Position numbers and translations under genes: made by a program
The notes under the pieces: generated by a model
Told to the model about the DNA's origin: nothing
The model's input: the letters and a program-made list of their open reading frames with translations, nothing else
Database searches by the model: none
Part shown: in pieces, positions 1 through 11,308 of the stretch
Numbering within the stretch: position 1 is the first letter of the stretch
Layout of the letters: each line of letters opens with the position of its first letter
Source: Blasia pusilla
Taxonomy: Eukaryota > Marchantiophyta > Marchantiopsida > Blasiales
Direction: 5' to 3'
DNA length: 64,000 nt
Assembly (NCBI GenBank): GCA_050084515.1
Contig: CM114275.1
Coordinates: 4,650,001-4,714,000 of the forward strand

Positions 1-1393
1 CTCTAAAAATACAAGTGTAAAGATAGCCATGATAGCGTGGAAGTTCATCCCTTAATCCACACCCTCTACTAATCCACACACCCTAAACGCTTTCGCAGAT
101 CTACTACTTTACTGAACTCAACCAGAATTGAGACTCACCTAACACCACGCAAGTGCGACAGACAGATTTGTAGTGTCATCGATGATCTACTTCCTCTAGA
201 TGAATCTTCTTAAGTTCCCAAGGAACTAGTGTAAGTGAAGTCGAAGCAATGGCTTTGTAATGGGGTCCCTTGATCGACTAGAGTTTCCTTCGCCGTGTAC
301 GTCTCTAGCAGATTGGGTTGTGCGCTAGTGCTAAAACTGTACCTCTAGCTCAGCACCGTAGATGAAGCTTTCAAAACGCAAAATTCTTGGTCAAATTTGT
401 GACTGGTGGAGTGCATGTGATTTAATTTGGGAAAAATTCAGGTTTCTGGATCGATTTGAGCCCAAAAAAGTACGCACGGTTTCGCATCGCCCTGGGATTA
501 GGTCAGGTTCGGCTCGGCCACCATGAGAGCCTACACTCATTTGCCCAGGGGCAGATTGAGGGGAGAGATGCAAGGCGTGGTTTCTAACTTCTCTCCATTC
601 CTGGGGTCGTATCTCCCGAGTCCGTTTTGATTAAGCGTTCAGTAGGCACTGTGGTGTTCCCGGCTGTTTTGTCAGTACCTCGTGTGTCTATCTGCTTTCC
701 AGCTTCTACAATCCTCGTTCATTGCAGTTCCGTCGCTCCCACAACGTCGCTGATTATCAGTCAACAATTGTAGTCCCACGTTTAGAATCGTCTCGTAGCC
801 ATGAATCTCTCTTCACATTCTAAGCCTTAAATGGGTTGCAGCTCGTTAGGCCGACTCAGTGCCCGACTTATGTCCGATTTCAGTCTGTTTGCTTAGCTCG
901 AGTAAGACCCTCCCCGGTCTAATCCCAACGATAGCCCGTGCCGATCTTAAACACAAGATTTTCGAGATAAACTGCAGATGGCGCAATTGTAGAAAACAAC
1001 ATAAGTGTACAGCTGTCCGTACAAAACCCCCGCCCCCGCATTGGTACGACCATCTGTATAACATTCGAAACAATGTGCTACATCACCTGACCATTAATCT
1101 TGTGTTGGTGAGCACCGGTGAATCTATGCCGAGTGGTTCGCACAACATTGAGTGGAGGTGATTGGGAACTACGGTAAGAATGACACCGCTGTAATAGCTA
1201 CTCCGACGAGAAAAAATTGCAAGAGCTCCTGGTCTTTCTGCCTTGGATTTTCGTAGTGGCAGAGACCTCACATTTATCTTCTACCTCGAGTAAGGAGTTT
1301 AAACCCAGAGGATTGGCTGATTAAAAGACGAGAAGCTTCACGACCAACCATCGAGGGGTTTAATCCCTAGCTAATGTGCCAAGTTTAGTCTTT
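1..1393. other. 3' flank of the prolyl 4-hydroxylase gene, no gene seen
   Basis: This stretch lies downstream of the minus-strand hydroxylase stop codon and presumably holds its 3' UTR and terminator. Short open frames occur on both strands, but none shows a recognisable domain, credible splice sites or a consistent reading frame. No repeat or RNA gene was seen. Confidence 0.5.
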
Positions 1394-4300
1394 TCACCGG
1401 TCAAGATTATCCCGAATCCACTTCGTAGCAACCCACTTCTCCCCGCTGATCACCGGGCAGCTACCATGCAAAGCCGCCTGGATTTGAGCAAAACCGACAT
1501 GTCACATGTACTTTTATGAGGGCAAAAGAAGTCGGAAATAGCAACTACTACATACCAGCCTTGAGTCAAAGTTAATACACTGCCTGGTGTTACAAGTACT
1601 TAATGTTACCAAGATAGTCAGAAGAATCTCTACCAAATGATGGACTTGATAACGGCCAAGACTATGATTTGAAAGAGTCCGTGGTGCAAACTGCTAATAG
1701 GATCCAAATCGTTCATAGCATGCTGAACAGTGAATGCATAATTAAGGACTTCCAGCAGCACTTTGAGATATAAGAGAAAATAGCAGACATGAAAGCAGAA
1801 AACATAGTAGAAGGGGTTCTTACCGAATCAAAAGTTCCATTGGGAAACATCGAATAGAAAAGCAAAGCATCACCTTGACGTGGCTTCACTTTAAGGCCGA
1901 CACATTGCTTGTAGTCATAGCCATTATTCATGTTCTGATAGTTCTGTAGATTCACAAATTAGAGTCTCTTTGTAAGGCTTATGAGGTGTCGTTGGAACAC
2001 AAAGCAACCTCCTCACTTTCTTTCCTTAGCATAGCTGACCACCTAGAACAGCCTTGTTCAGAGAGACTCATGTGCGACTCTATCTAGGACAGATCACGTG
2101 CTCGTACCAGACTTTTCTAAAATAAATTTACCAATTTTCTTTCTCAAGGTCTGATGGAAACCTTCATCCTTCAAAGCAACAGTAAGAGACAGTCTGAGCC
2201 TACTTCAGACAGCTTCAGGCAAGCCGTGAGAGAGCATCCATATCTCGTCATATAAACATTGAAGACAGGAGAAACAATCATTCATTGTCTCTTCCACACT
2301 ATTTTTCTTGAGGATAGGAAAAGCGGTGCAAAGCAATACACCTAAACTACATGGAACTTCAAATCGTGAAAATAGAAGTCCTGAAGCACCTGTAGCCCAG
2401 TTGATAGCCATTCAATCCGTGTGTCCAACTTGCTTTCTAGAATTGTTCCTGACATGAGGTCAAAGGCCCAAGTCTATGGCAAAAATTTGACTATTGGGAT
2501 CCTAAGTCTGGCCCAGAATGTGTTTCCTAGAGTCTCTTTGTATATCACTCTTTCAAACAAGCTTCACACTCCCTGAATTAGACAGTCCTGCGTACTGAAC
2601 TGAGTTCGAGAATTTATGGAAAGCTGGCAACAGAACAGAACCTTGGCCAGGTAGACCATATCCTCCCAGATTATGCCACATGCAGTAAGAATCAGAATAA
2701 TTTACAGGAACATTCTTGGAGTGCAAATTTGGCCACTAGGTATATCTTGCATAGTTCAGGGTATTTCTGAGCATTTGGTTTTGGATTGTACAAATGGACA
2801 GCGTTTAGTCTCTGTACAGCCCTGTAATTTTACGTATGCCAAGTTTTACACTCAACAGACGAATAGTAGATTCCATACCTGAGAATAGTTCGCCGTTAGA
2901 TCAACGACACTGTCAATTTTTTGAACCCAGCAGAAGGTTGTGAATGAATCAAACTTTCAGGTTTCCTCACTAAAATTTCCAAGAAAAAGTCATCAAGTTC
3001 TTTCTGAGACACAAATTCCTGCCCAGTAGCGATTAGAACTGAAACATGTATACTTTGCGGACCTAGATATCTTCCTTACGAAAAATGCTTACTGAGTTAG
3101 AAGTCATGCAATAAAGACATTAATTTTCCAAGCTCAGATTTGTAGATTTAGGACTTGGTTTTCCCACACCTGGGCAGGTTTAAACGTGATAGAAGGGAAA
3201 TGACACATCTTCAGGGTCTATTAAGAACAAATAAGTACTGCTCATCCCCAGAAAATAAGTCCACGAACTGGTGCCTGTCGGCACCAAAAAGTACAACTAA
3301 TAACATATCCGGGAATAGATACCTTATTTGAGCTTTCCTCTCATTGAGATTGAGATATCATGGATTATCCTATTTTTTCGTGAGAAGAAAATCAAACGGT
3401 TGAGAAGGACATAACCATTGGGTATCCTAATCTACAGAAACCCATGCAACACTGTTGGCGTACCATGAGATCATGCCAATTTTTTGAAGTTTAGGTTTCC
3501 ATATGGTGGGTGACATAGTGTAGCAGATGGCTTGAATGCTCAGGTGGGAACCAGATAAGATGTTGTGGAAGAAGCTGGCACACCTCAAGCGAGTTCTCAG
3601 GGCACCCCCCTTACAGGAAAAAATAATGTGTTGAATGAGGACTCCGCTTGGGATCAGGATTGAGAGAAATCTACCGTGGTTCATTTGTTGCAGTCAACTA
3701 AAACTATGATGTTCCAGTCTCATCTTTCATCTCTTATTCAGACTCACTTGAAAATGGAACTGTTAGGCTCTACACAATTAATTACTAATAAGAGTTTAGG
3801 AACTCCAGGATAAAACTATTTGGAAGCTCACATATAGCAGTACAGTCAAATGATAGCCCTTGCAAGTGCTGGTTTTAAAACAGGTGGTACGAAACAAATC
3901 TAGATTTGTAATTCTGGTATAGCGTGGTAGAGACGAAATATAATTTGGACAGTTACTCGCCATGAAAGGAAATTATGAAGAAAGTCACTCAGTAAAATTT
4001 AGAATCATTTAAATGCCCTCAAGAGTGCATATCCCACAGAAACCCCAAAGATAGGGGGGTCAGTACATTGCACAAGAACTAGACTGCTAGGGATAATTTC
4101 AGAAATTTTCATGGCAAGAACTTTTATCTGATAATAAGGCTGTGAAGGTCCCAAACTCTCAGCAAGAATCAACGCTTGCAATAAACATGGCTAGACTGCA
4201 TAAACTGAATACAGGGTACTTCATGAGTCTGATGTCTTTGAACTTTTCATGCATCACAATTTTTAAAAATTGAATCAGAAAGAAAACTTCAAAATGCACT

Positions 4301-7300
4301 GCGACCATACAGGAAAATTTACCTCGAACGGAAACATTGTCTCTCCACCTTCCTTGACATCAGAAAGGTACAGAAGAAAGGATGCCATCTGAGAAATAGT
4401 GAATAAGTTAGTGAGAGGTTGAAAACGACCCTCCTAGGGAATGGCCTAAGACATATGTAAGGACCTCATAAAGACCGCAACTTGATGTGGGGACATTCTT
4501 ACCCGTTGACTTTTTTGCGGTCCATACTCAGCTGGATTGAACACATCATAGTGGGAATTGTATTTCTGCCCAATCTCGTATCGCAATACGTTGAATGCCT
4601 GTAAGATGTTCAACCCTAAACCCTCAGCTCTCCAATGGATAGCAGATAACAACAACTGGCGATTAAATGAGGAGATACATAAGAGAAAAATTCGCGTTAC
4701 CCATATGGGATTACTGAACAATGAGATGACTTGTTGAAATTTGTTAATATCGAGTTTAGTCATGCCCTAAAAGTAGTTAGTCAAAATACTAACTTAGTTG
4801 GATACTAATTTAGTTAGCTGGAGATAACTTACTGTTCCTCTACTCTTTACAATAACCTCAAATTAGGGCTATTCTCGAGTTAGGGCTATCCACCATCAGA
4901 TATTTAGGGTATGGATCTGTTCAAGAAGATCTAAGGGCCAGAAATGTTCACCCTCATGTATATATTGTCTCTGCTTAGAATCAGAAGGTAATTCTACAGT
5001 ATGCACAGCTTTTGGTGAGGACTCCTGAGGCTCTTAGTGTGTCGTGCAGCACTGGCCCTGCTGCAGAGTGATCTGAGAGAAGGAAGAGGAGATTTAGACT
5101 AAGTTCTGTGCTTGCTAGAGCCTCACTGGAAGGCATGTCGTTTTGTCTAGTAATCTGATGGAGATTGTTTGTGCTCAGTGATGTGAGCCATGTGTGATCT
5201 CTGAGCTGGTGACATGTGAGGATCTGTGTTGTGAGTGCAAGGTGTGACTGTAGAATCCTTCTTAGTATCTGTTAGATAATAAGGAGAGTCACATCACTGG
5301 TAGGGCTCTGATTTGGCAATAGAGTTAGAAACTGATTTGCTGATCGTGTACAAGCTGAAATCATGGATGGTTTACCTGATGCTAGTTATGACTTTGTACA
5401 AGGAGATACTTCTGCTGGTCAATCCTTATCACATACTCTTACATAACATAGGATTAAAATGAAAGAAAATTGTATGACCTATGCAAAATCATATTTAAGT
5501 ACGTTTCCCTGGCTTTTCCCAGTAAGGATGGAATTTTGACAAGTTCTCAAAAAGACTTAGATTAGGATCATAAGAAGAAAGTTAAGTACATTGCTTGTAC
5601 ATTGATTCAGTGGGACTGAGACTATCAAAAGCCAATTGTGTTTTCAGGTTGCCCAACTTTCACAACATATCAAATAGATCTGGATATGCTCCTAGAAAAG
5701 CTACAGGTTACCTCTCCATGTGATCGAGGAATCATAGTTGCTTTTGCCATCTTCTCCTCCACCCATCGCAGTGTTCCAGTTTTATCATTGTGATGAGCTA
5801 AAAAAGTGCCGGAGCTGCTTTGCCACAGACATCATGGTCAATGCATCAAATTTCTTGTCTTCATTCCTTCTTGATTTGACTCATTATGAAACAAAAGGAA
5901 CTTGCCAGAATTCAAGACAGAAGCCTCCCTGAAACTGGGATGGTCTCAGTCAATTTGTGGGTAGACAGTAATTTTAGTACCATGGCAATCTGCACCAGAA
6001 ATAGAGTTTCTGATGACAAAAGGTGTAGTGACTCTAAACTGTAAATATCCCTCTCCGGATTCAATTCTCTTCTCTTTGGGCAGATGCATTTATGGGTCTA
6101 ATTGGTTCCACATCCGTACATTTATGTCAGAAATTCATGAGGTATTCAGACAATTCGTACTTGTACCAGGAAATATTTACAGAATGGAACAAAACTTACC
6201 TTGTTCTGACATCCTTATTAGTATCTTCTGTCTCTCCTTTCCGCAGTGCTAAACCTGATGGTTGTAGTCGGCTTTTGGCAAGCTTGATGATGGTTTCACA
6301 CTGCTGTTTACTTGCAAAGTTTGGGAACAAAAGAGCTCGAGGTTTCCAGCTGATAACCTAATCAAGTCAACAGAATGACATAAGAATCAATGAATCACCA
6401 CACTGTCCATGGGGATCCAACCGCCAGAGAGTACATCATTTACATCTAAAACAACGACTAGAAGCATAGACCCTAGCAATTACTACGAAGTCTTTGACTT
6501 TCAACACTTTCTTCGATGTTGGTGTCAGCAGTCACATAGATTTTCAGACTGTTTTTCATGTCAAGAAGATCCCAGAGCTCTCACGTCCTTGAAGGACAGG
6601 AAACTGACATCAGAAGGAAGGGAGAGTCAGTGCACAGCCACAGGATGAATCTTTCCAAGCCAGCAAAAATCGTCCAAAGGATCTCATGAGAGGTTCAATG
6701 CAGTATTAGTTTCTGAGCGGTTACAACTTAACCAACTCCCATTTACCTGAAAGGGAATGGAGTTAATATAGCCGTCACCAGTCACTCCAAACTCCGATAC
6801 AGACGCCTCTCCAGATTCAAGCAGCTGCTGACGACGAGATCTATCGAGGTCATTCTCAACAACAATGTCCTGCACCCAAACAATTGTTCCAACCAACTCA
6901 ATCAATGTGAGACCAAAACAACATATTTTGCAGATAAATGAGGACTGCGTACACTGACTTGGTCCAATCTGCCTCACTTGGACTCAGTTGGTTTTCTATG
7001 CTGAAGACATTACCTTCATACTAAAGTATCCTACATATCAACCGTGTTGTCATAATCCGACAGAGGACGATGAAATCACGGATTATGAAACAGGAAGTCT
7101 CAACTCCATCAGGATTACACGAGGAACGATAGCAGTCGCCAGAGAACGAGCAAAGCCAGTAGATAACCCTGGAAATGTTGCATTTAAGACGACAATACGC
7201 CGTGAGAGCAGTGATTCAATCAGCTACCAGATTCGTTTTAACAATGTTTCGAGAGGAGGTCAATCGTAGTGTCTCGCAACATTTAAAGGTTGGGGACCGT

Positions 7301-8070
7301 CAGCAAACGAGAAACTGCAAAACATAAGATCTTGTAACCACAGATTTCAGTGAGATGCGAACACTTGTCATATGACAGGGTTTGGACATCGTCGTAACTT
7401 TCGAGGACAGAGGATTGCCTCCGTCGCATTTACCAATTGATTAGAAATTTAGGTGACAGAGCCGCTTTCGCTTGAACGCGGATGTTTAAGCTAAAGCGGC
7501 TCTGTCGCCTTCCGTTCAAAAGAGAAATTCATCGTCAGGGTAGTCCTTCCGCTAGACTGCGTCCGGAAGTACGACCCTGACGTCGTACTTCCGGTGCATG
7601 AATTTCCGAAGGGAGGAACTTGGGCCTTTCCGCCATCAACATGACGGTCTCATAAGTGATTCTTAGTGGCCCATCAGTCCTAGTTGACTGTCACATGAAG
7701 ATAGTCGAGGCTCTAGAATTCAGGGATCGCGGCTCATAATAATGGCCAGGCCCCGCATTTCTATTGGTAGGTGTATACCTTAGCGGAGGACATTGCTCAT
7801 CAGTTTGTGACCGCAAATCACTATCAGGAAGGAGCTGCAGGTAAAATCAACCAGTACTGCCCTGTCCAAAAGGACCAAATGCAGAGGGGCAAACAACGGA
7901 ACATGCAAAAATGAGGAACCATTTCAGAAACAAAGTTTAAGAGATGTGACCTGATTACTCGCAATTGAAACATAGTAGCCAAGGAAGAAGGTGGCGGAAC
8001 ACATCAGCACTGCAATAGGTAGAGGCAGGGCATATCCACACCCCCGTCCCGACCTCACTTTCCCCTTCAT
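1394..8070 (-). CDS. P4H: Prolyl 4-hydroxylase, type II membrane protein, 8 exons
   Basis: A 2-oxoglutarate/Fe(II) dioxygenase that hydroxylates peptidyl proline in the ER/Golgi, as on plant cell-wall extensins and arabinogalactan proteins. Exons (minus strand): 8070-7951, 6869-6747, 6357-6200, 5814-5712, 4598-4503, 4388-4323, 1943-1824, 1477-1394. All introns are GT-AG and the phases close to give 289 aa. Residues 1-40 hold a basic stretch and one hydrophobic signal anchor (ALPLPIAVLMCSATFFLGYY). The catalytic part shows Fe ligands in HYD (H184, D186) and LHGSCP (H266) and the 2-oxoglutarate lysine K276 in GEKW. Family landmarks are VISWKPRALLFPNF, RTSSGTF, NSHYDVFNPAEYGPQ and SFLLYLSDVKEGGETMFPFE. 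The sequence resembles, from memory, the Arabidopsis At4g33910 (P4H9) subgroup, usually about 288 aa. An in-frame ATG at 8136 would add 22 aa; 8070 was chosen because it gives the family length. All key residues are intact. Confidence 0.93.
7451..7510. repeat. Imperfect 23-bp inverted repeat (hairpin) in P4H intron 1
   Basis: Positions 7451-7473 and 7488-7510 are reverse complements at 21 of 23 bases, with a 14-nt loop. The arm core is GACAGAGCCGCTTT. The structure lies inside the first intron of the hydroxylase gene. It could be a small MITE-like insertion or a hairpin RNA; nothing in the sequence decides. Confidence 0.8.
7524..7606. repeat. Nested inverted repeats with two competing hairpins
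   Basis: The centre is a perfect 13-bp stem (7563-7575 with 7582-7594, arm CCGGAAGTACGAC, 6-nt loop). It is enclosed by a 9-bp outer pair (7524-7532 with 7598-7606, GAAATTCAT/ATGAATTTC). A third 9-bp pairing, 7533-7541 (CGTCAGGGT) with 7574-7582, uses the central loop and cannot form together with the 13-bp stem. It sits 13 nt after the preceding hairpin, in the same intron. Confidence 0.8.
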
Positions 8071-9776
8071 CTTCACGTCTTGCCGCGAGACTTTTCGTTT
8101 GAAAATGTCGATCTTCTGAATAGACCGCTCAGCCAATCCTGAGATTGTAAATCGACAGCCGTCAAAGACCTGTCACGGACTTCGGTGCACAATCCCAGAA
8201 TTCCTTACACAAAGAGAATCTCCCCGCGGGTAATCCACTAACCGAGAGCCATACGACCAAACGTCCTAACTAAGCCAATTTCATATCAAGTCGTTATTTT
8301 TTTTTCGTTGATCCGTAGGGATTAGGACAGGACACAGACACAATCGACTCTCGTGTCCCTCATCGCAGAAGGGCCGCCGTCGGCCTCTTAATCTGAAAAA
8401 CACGCATGAATCGCGGAATTATATCCTCAAAAGACACTAAACAAACAACAGCGTCCAAAAAAATTTGACGCATAAGATTTCTCCTTCGAGTTTTAGCGCG
8501 GGGGAGAGTGGCAAGAGCTAGATCGAGCTGAGAATCTGGGATGAACAGAGAAAGAGGAGAAGGGCTTTGAACATGTAAAGCAGGAAAGTGTAAACCCGTA
8601 AAGAAACGAAGTAGGCTAAAAGGGCTCCACATGCGAAACGGCCACACCCGGCCCGGCGCAAAGGCGGGGCACCGGACGCTGCAGTAGGCCAACTCGGTGT
8701 CATGTCTCTCACGAAGTCTTTCAGCCGGAAACAAGAGCTCAGACGGGCTTTTCAGCAGCAAGCGTCGGTGACTTCCAGTCAACGGAGATTGATGCAAACT
8801 TACTGAAATGATCGATATTTGATTAACTCTTGTAATGCACAATTAGTTTCGTTCCTTCACAAGAATTCGCAGAACTTCAGAGTAGGAACAAGGGACGATT
8901 CTCGAGCCAGCCGGATGCGAAAAGTATCGGCCTTTGCAGGCGCTTGCAGTTCGATTCAAGCGCCAAACTCGGTGCTGTGATGCGTGGGGCGCGGTGAATT
9001 CGTAGTTTTACTAACTGAACATGGCAGCAGAAGTCTCTCTAGTTCATGGCAGAAAACTGGGGAACTCCCAGTCCATTCTATTGTTGTTCTCCCATCGAGT
9101 TACCGGCGATGGGGAACAATCCGTCAGCGTCAAATTCCGAAAACGGCCAAGGGCCGGAGCAGCTCATTTGGCAGTCTACGGCACAAGAATAACTCGAATT
9201 GCAGTTGAGGAATCAGGTAAGGGTGATTCCGCCGTGTACGTTCGTCGAGCTCTTATGGTACGGAGGAATCAAGCCATGAGGAATTTCCTGATTGCCTTTA
9301 ATGGATTGGAAAAGGCGACAAGTCGTACCGTGTTTCAGATGAATCGCTTTCCGTTCTAAAGAGTTATTGTAGTGTGCAACAAAACAAGCGGGCGAAGTCT
9401 CTTCGACCTATTCAGCCGTGCTACCTAGAGGATACTGGGGCTGAGATGGATATGGAGGAGTCTTCGTTGTTAAGAAGCACCCGCAGTCAATGCACATAAA
9501 CAACTTTCGTCTAGTCGGACTCTTAGCCAGTAGATTGGATCTCTCGTGAACAGATGACCAACAACCCGGTCCACCAGTCCGGGCCTTGGTTGTTATGGTT
9601 GCAGGAGAAGCTTACCCTGCGTCAGATCCGCGGGTCGGACATTGTTACAGGTCAATGAGAGCAGGAGAAGGCTTTCCACATTTCGATCTGCAGTTCTCTG
9701 GTAGAGAGCTGTGATATGATGGATCGCCGGAAATTGACTACTTGGCACATGGCTGTGAACGTGTACACTCGGAATG

Positions 9777-9793
9777 AACCCTAAACCCTAAAC
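9777..9793 (+). promoter_or_regulatory. Telobox-like AACCCTAAACCCTAAAC
   Basis: Two and a half units of the plant telomeric heptamer (AAACCCT) lie in intergenic DNA. Short interstitial copies like this are known plant promoter elements (telobox), but no plus-strand gene is recognised just downstream, so a function here is only possible. Confidence 0.5.
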
Positions 9794-10152
9794 ACACTCC
9801 ACCCTCCGCAGAAAGTGCACCTTGGTCAACTGTGGATCCTGATGAATGTAGATGTTACGAAAATGTCACTGGAAACCACTAGTAAATCGGCTTTCTCTCA
9901 TACCAAACTACACCGTGTTAGTTTCAACTACACTTGTGCCGTAATGACATTTGGACAAGTGTTCCGCGCATCACTATGCCAATCTCGTGGCGCTTTTCTT
10001 GAATGAACAAAGCTTTGTATTTATCCCGAGGTATGAACCTTCTTAAATCCTCTCGTCGGATGGCCAAATCGAACACCTTCAAATGAAACAAATTTTGACC
10101 ACTCGAGGCATTCAGATCACGTGCATGAATGTTAATGCAGGTGTCCTCAATG

Positions 10153-10198
10153 CAAACGCCTTGACTTACTTTGTTAACAAGTTTAGTCAAGGCGTTTG
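10153..10198. repeat. Perfect 13-bp inverted repeat with 20-nt loop
   Basis: Arms CAAACGCCTTGAC (10153-10165) and GTCAAGGCGTTTG (10186-10198) are perfectly complementary. The loop itself contains the palindrome TTGTTAACAA. The structure is downstream of the desaturase stop codon. Confidence 0.8.
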
Positions 10199-10388
10199 TT
10201 AGCGCCGAGCTGAACATTTCGGTAAACATGTCACTGCAGAATCTTTGAAGTCAGCTGAGGCAGTTGAAAAATTACAAAGTAGTTCTTTGTCCCTTGTGGA
10301 GATGATTCGATGAATCACATAGAGCTTCCAATCCAAATTACGTGGTGCGTTGCTCAGTCCTTCAACTAGCCCTTCGGACCCCGTCTAA

Positions 10389-10431
10389 CCTAATTGCATA
10401 GAGAAACTCGTTCAAGCTCTGTGCAATTAGG
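10389..10431. repeat. 15-bp inverted repeat with one mismatch
   Basis: Arms 10389-10403 (core CTAATTGCATAGAG) and 10417-10431 (core CTCTGTGCAATTAG) pair with a single mismatch around a 13-nt loop. It lies about 0.2 kb from the previous hairpin, in the 3' flank of zeta-carotene desaturase. Confidence 0.75.
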
Positions 10432-11308
10432 GTAGTAGCTCTACAAAATTTTGAGCTCTGCGGAGTGATTCTTCCCGACAACCAACTTTTACCAAAGTCG
10501 ACTGATCTCTCGCGAATGACAGCTGTGTTGGAGTAGATCCAGAATTCAGTCAAGACAGGAGGGCCCGATCGTAATCAGGCGCCAGGAATGACATGCCGGA
10601 ATCCCAGACAACGGAAGACACACACTGCCCTCGCAATAAGTTGTGTTCGTTACTTTGGCTTACGTCCACCATGTCCAGTAAATTTCACAACAAGCAGCTC
10701 TGATTGTACGCCATGGGGCACTCGCCCCGTTCTAGATCAGCTGCGATCAGGACTTAGTCCAAGATAACTTTGCTGACACAGTTTCAAATACATTTGCAGA
10801 CCTGATCAGCTGGATAATTGATTTCACTGACAAGCCCTCAAAAGTATTTTCCTGGATCCGCGAATTGTCGAGAAGCTCAAGCTAGTCGGAAACCACTATA
10901 CCCGAAATACGATTGCCTTCACGTGTGCTTCTTTGAGGAAGAGGCGAGAAACCGATCCACGTCCAATCGGGTAATTTCTCTCCAAGACTTCCATTTAGGA
11001 AGGAAACGAGAATCCATGTACGCGGAAGAAATAGTTGACAACTTACACTCCACGCTTGAATTGCTGAAACGAAATGTGAGGTGGAGCTCTTTCTTACGGT
11101 CCACCGCACTGTGGGGAGGAAATTGACGCCGATTTGAGGATAGATGCACATAGACCTGCTTCGATCCTCCGTCTTAGGTTGGGACTAGGTTACAATGGGA
11201 ACAACTAACTAGGGACACGATGGGAATCACTAACTGCTAACTCAGTTGTTTGCTCTGAGATTCATCTTACCATAAGGGCTAAATTACTGATATAGTTGTT
11301 GTATACCC

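Larger units (their letters stand above)
8071..11308. other. Intergenic region between the P4H 5' end and the ZDS 3' end
   Basis: It contains the hydroxylase promoter side (8.1-8.9 kb) and the region downstream of zeta-carotene desaturase. A 160-aa open frame at 8360-8842 (minus) and a 112-aa frame at 9021-9359 (plus) show no recognisable domain or family pattern. I do not call them genes, though the plus-strand frame could be an unknown short gene. Two hairpins and a telobox are listed separately. Confidence 0.5.

Noticed and set aside
3427-3684. Extra P4H exon candidate on the minus strand
   Set aside because: The flanking exons 4388-4323 and 1943-1824 join perfectly in phase and in family alignment without it.
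7451-7606. Calling the intron hairpins microRNA genes
   Set aside because: Arms are short and there is no evidence of a mature 21-nt product from sequence alone; left as inverted repeats.
8360-8842. 160-aa open frame on the minus strand upstream of P4H
   Set aside because: No domain, Arg/Leu/Ser-rich composition, no splice support; it lies where the P4H promoter should be.
9021-9359. 112-aa open frame on the plus strand
   Set aside because: It starts with ATG and has balanced composition, but no recognised family or neighbouring exons; kept only as a remark in the intergenic entry.
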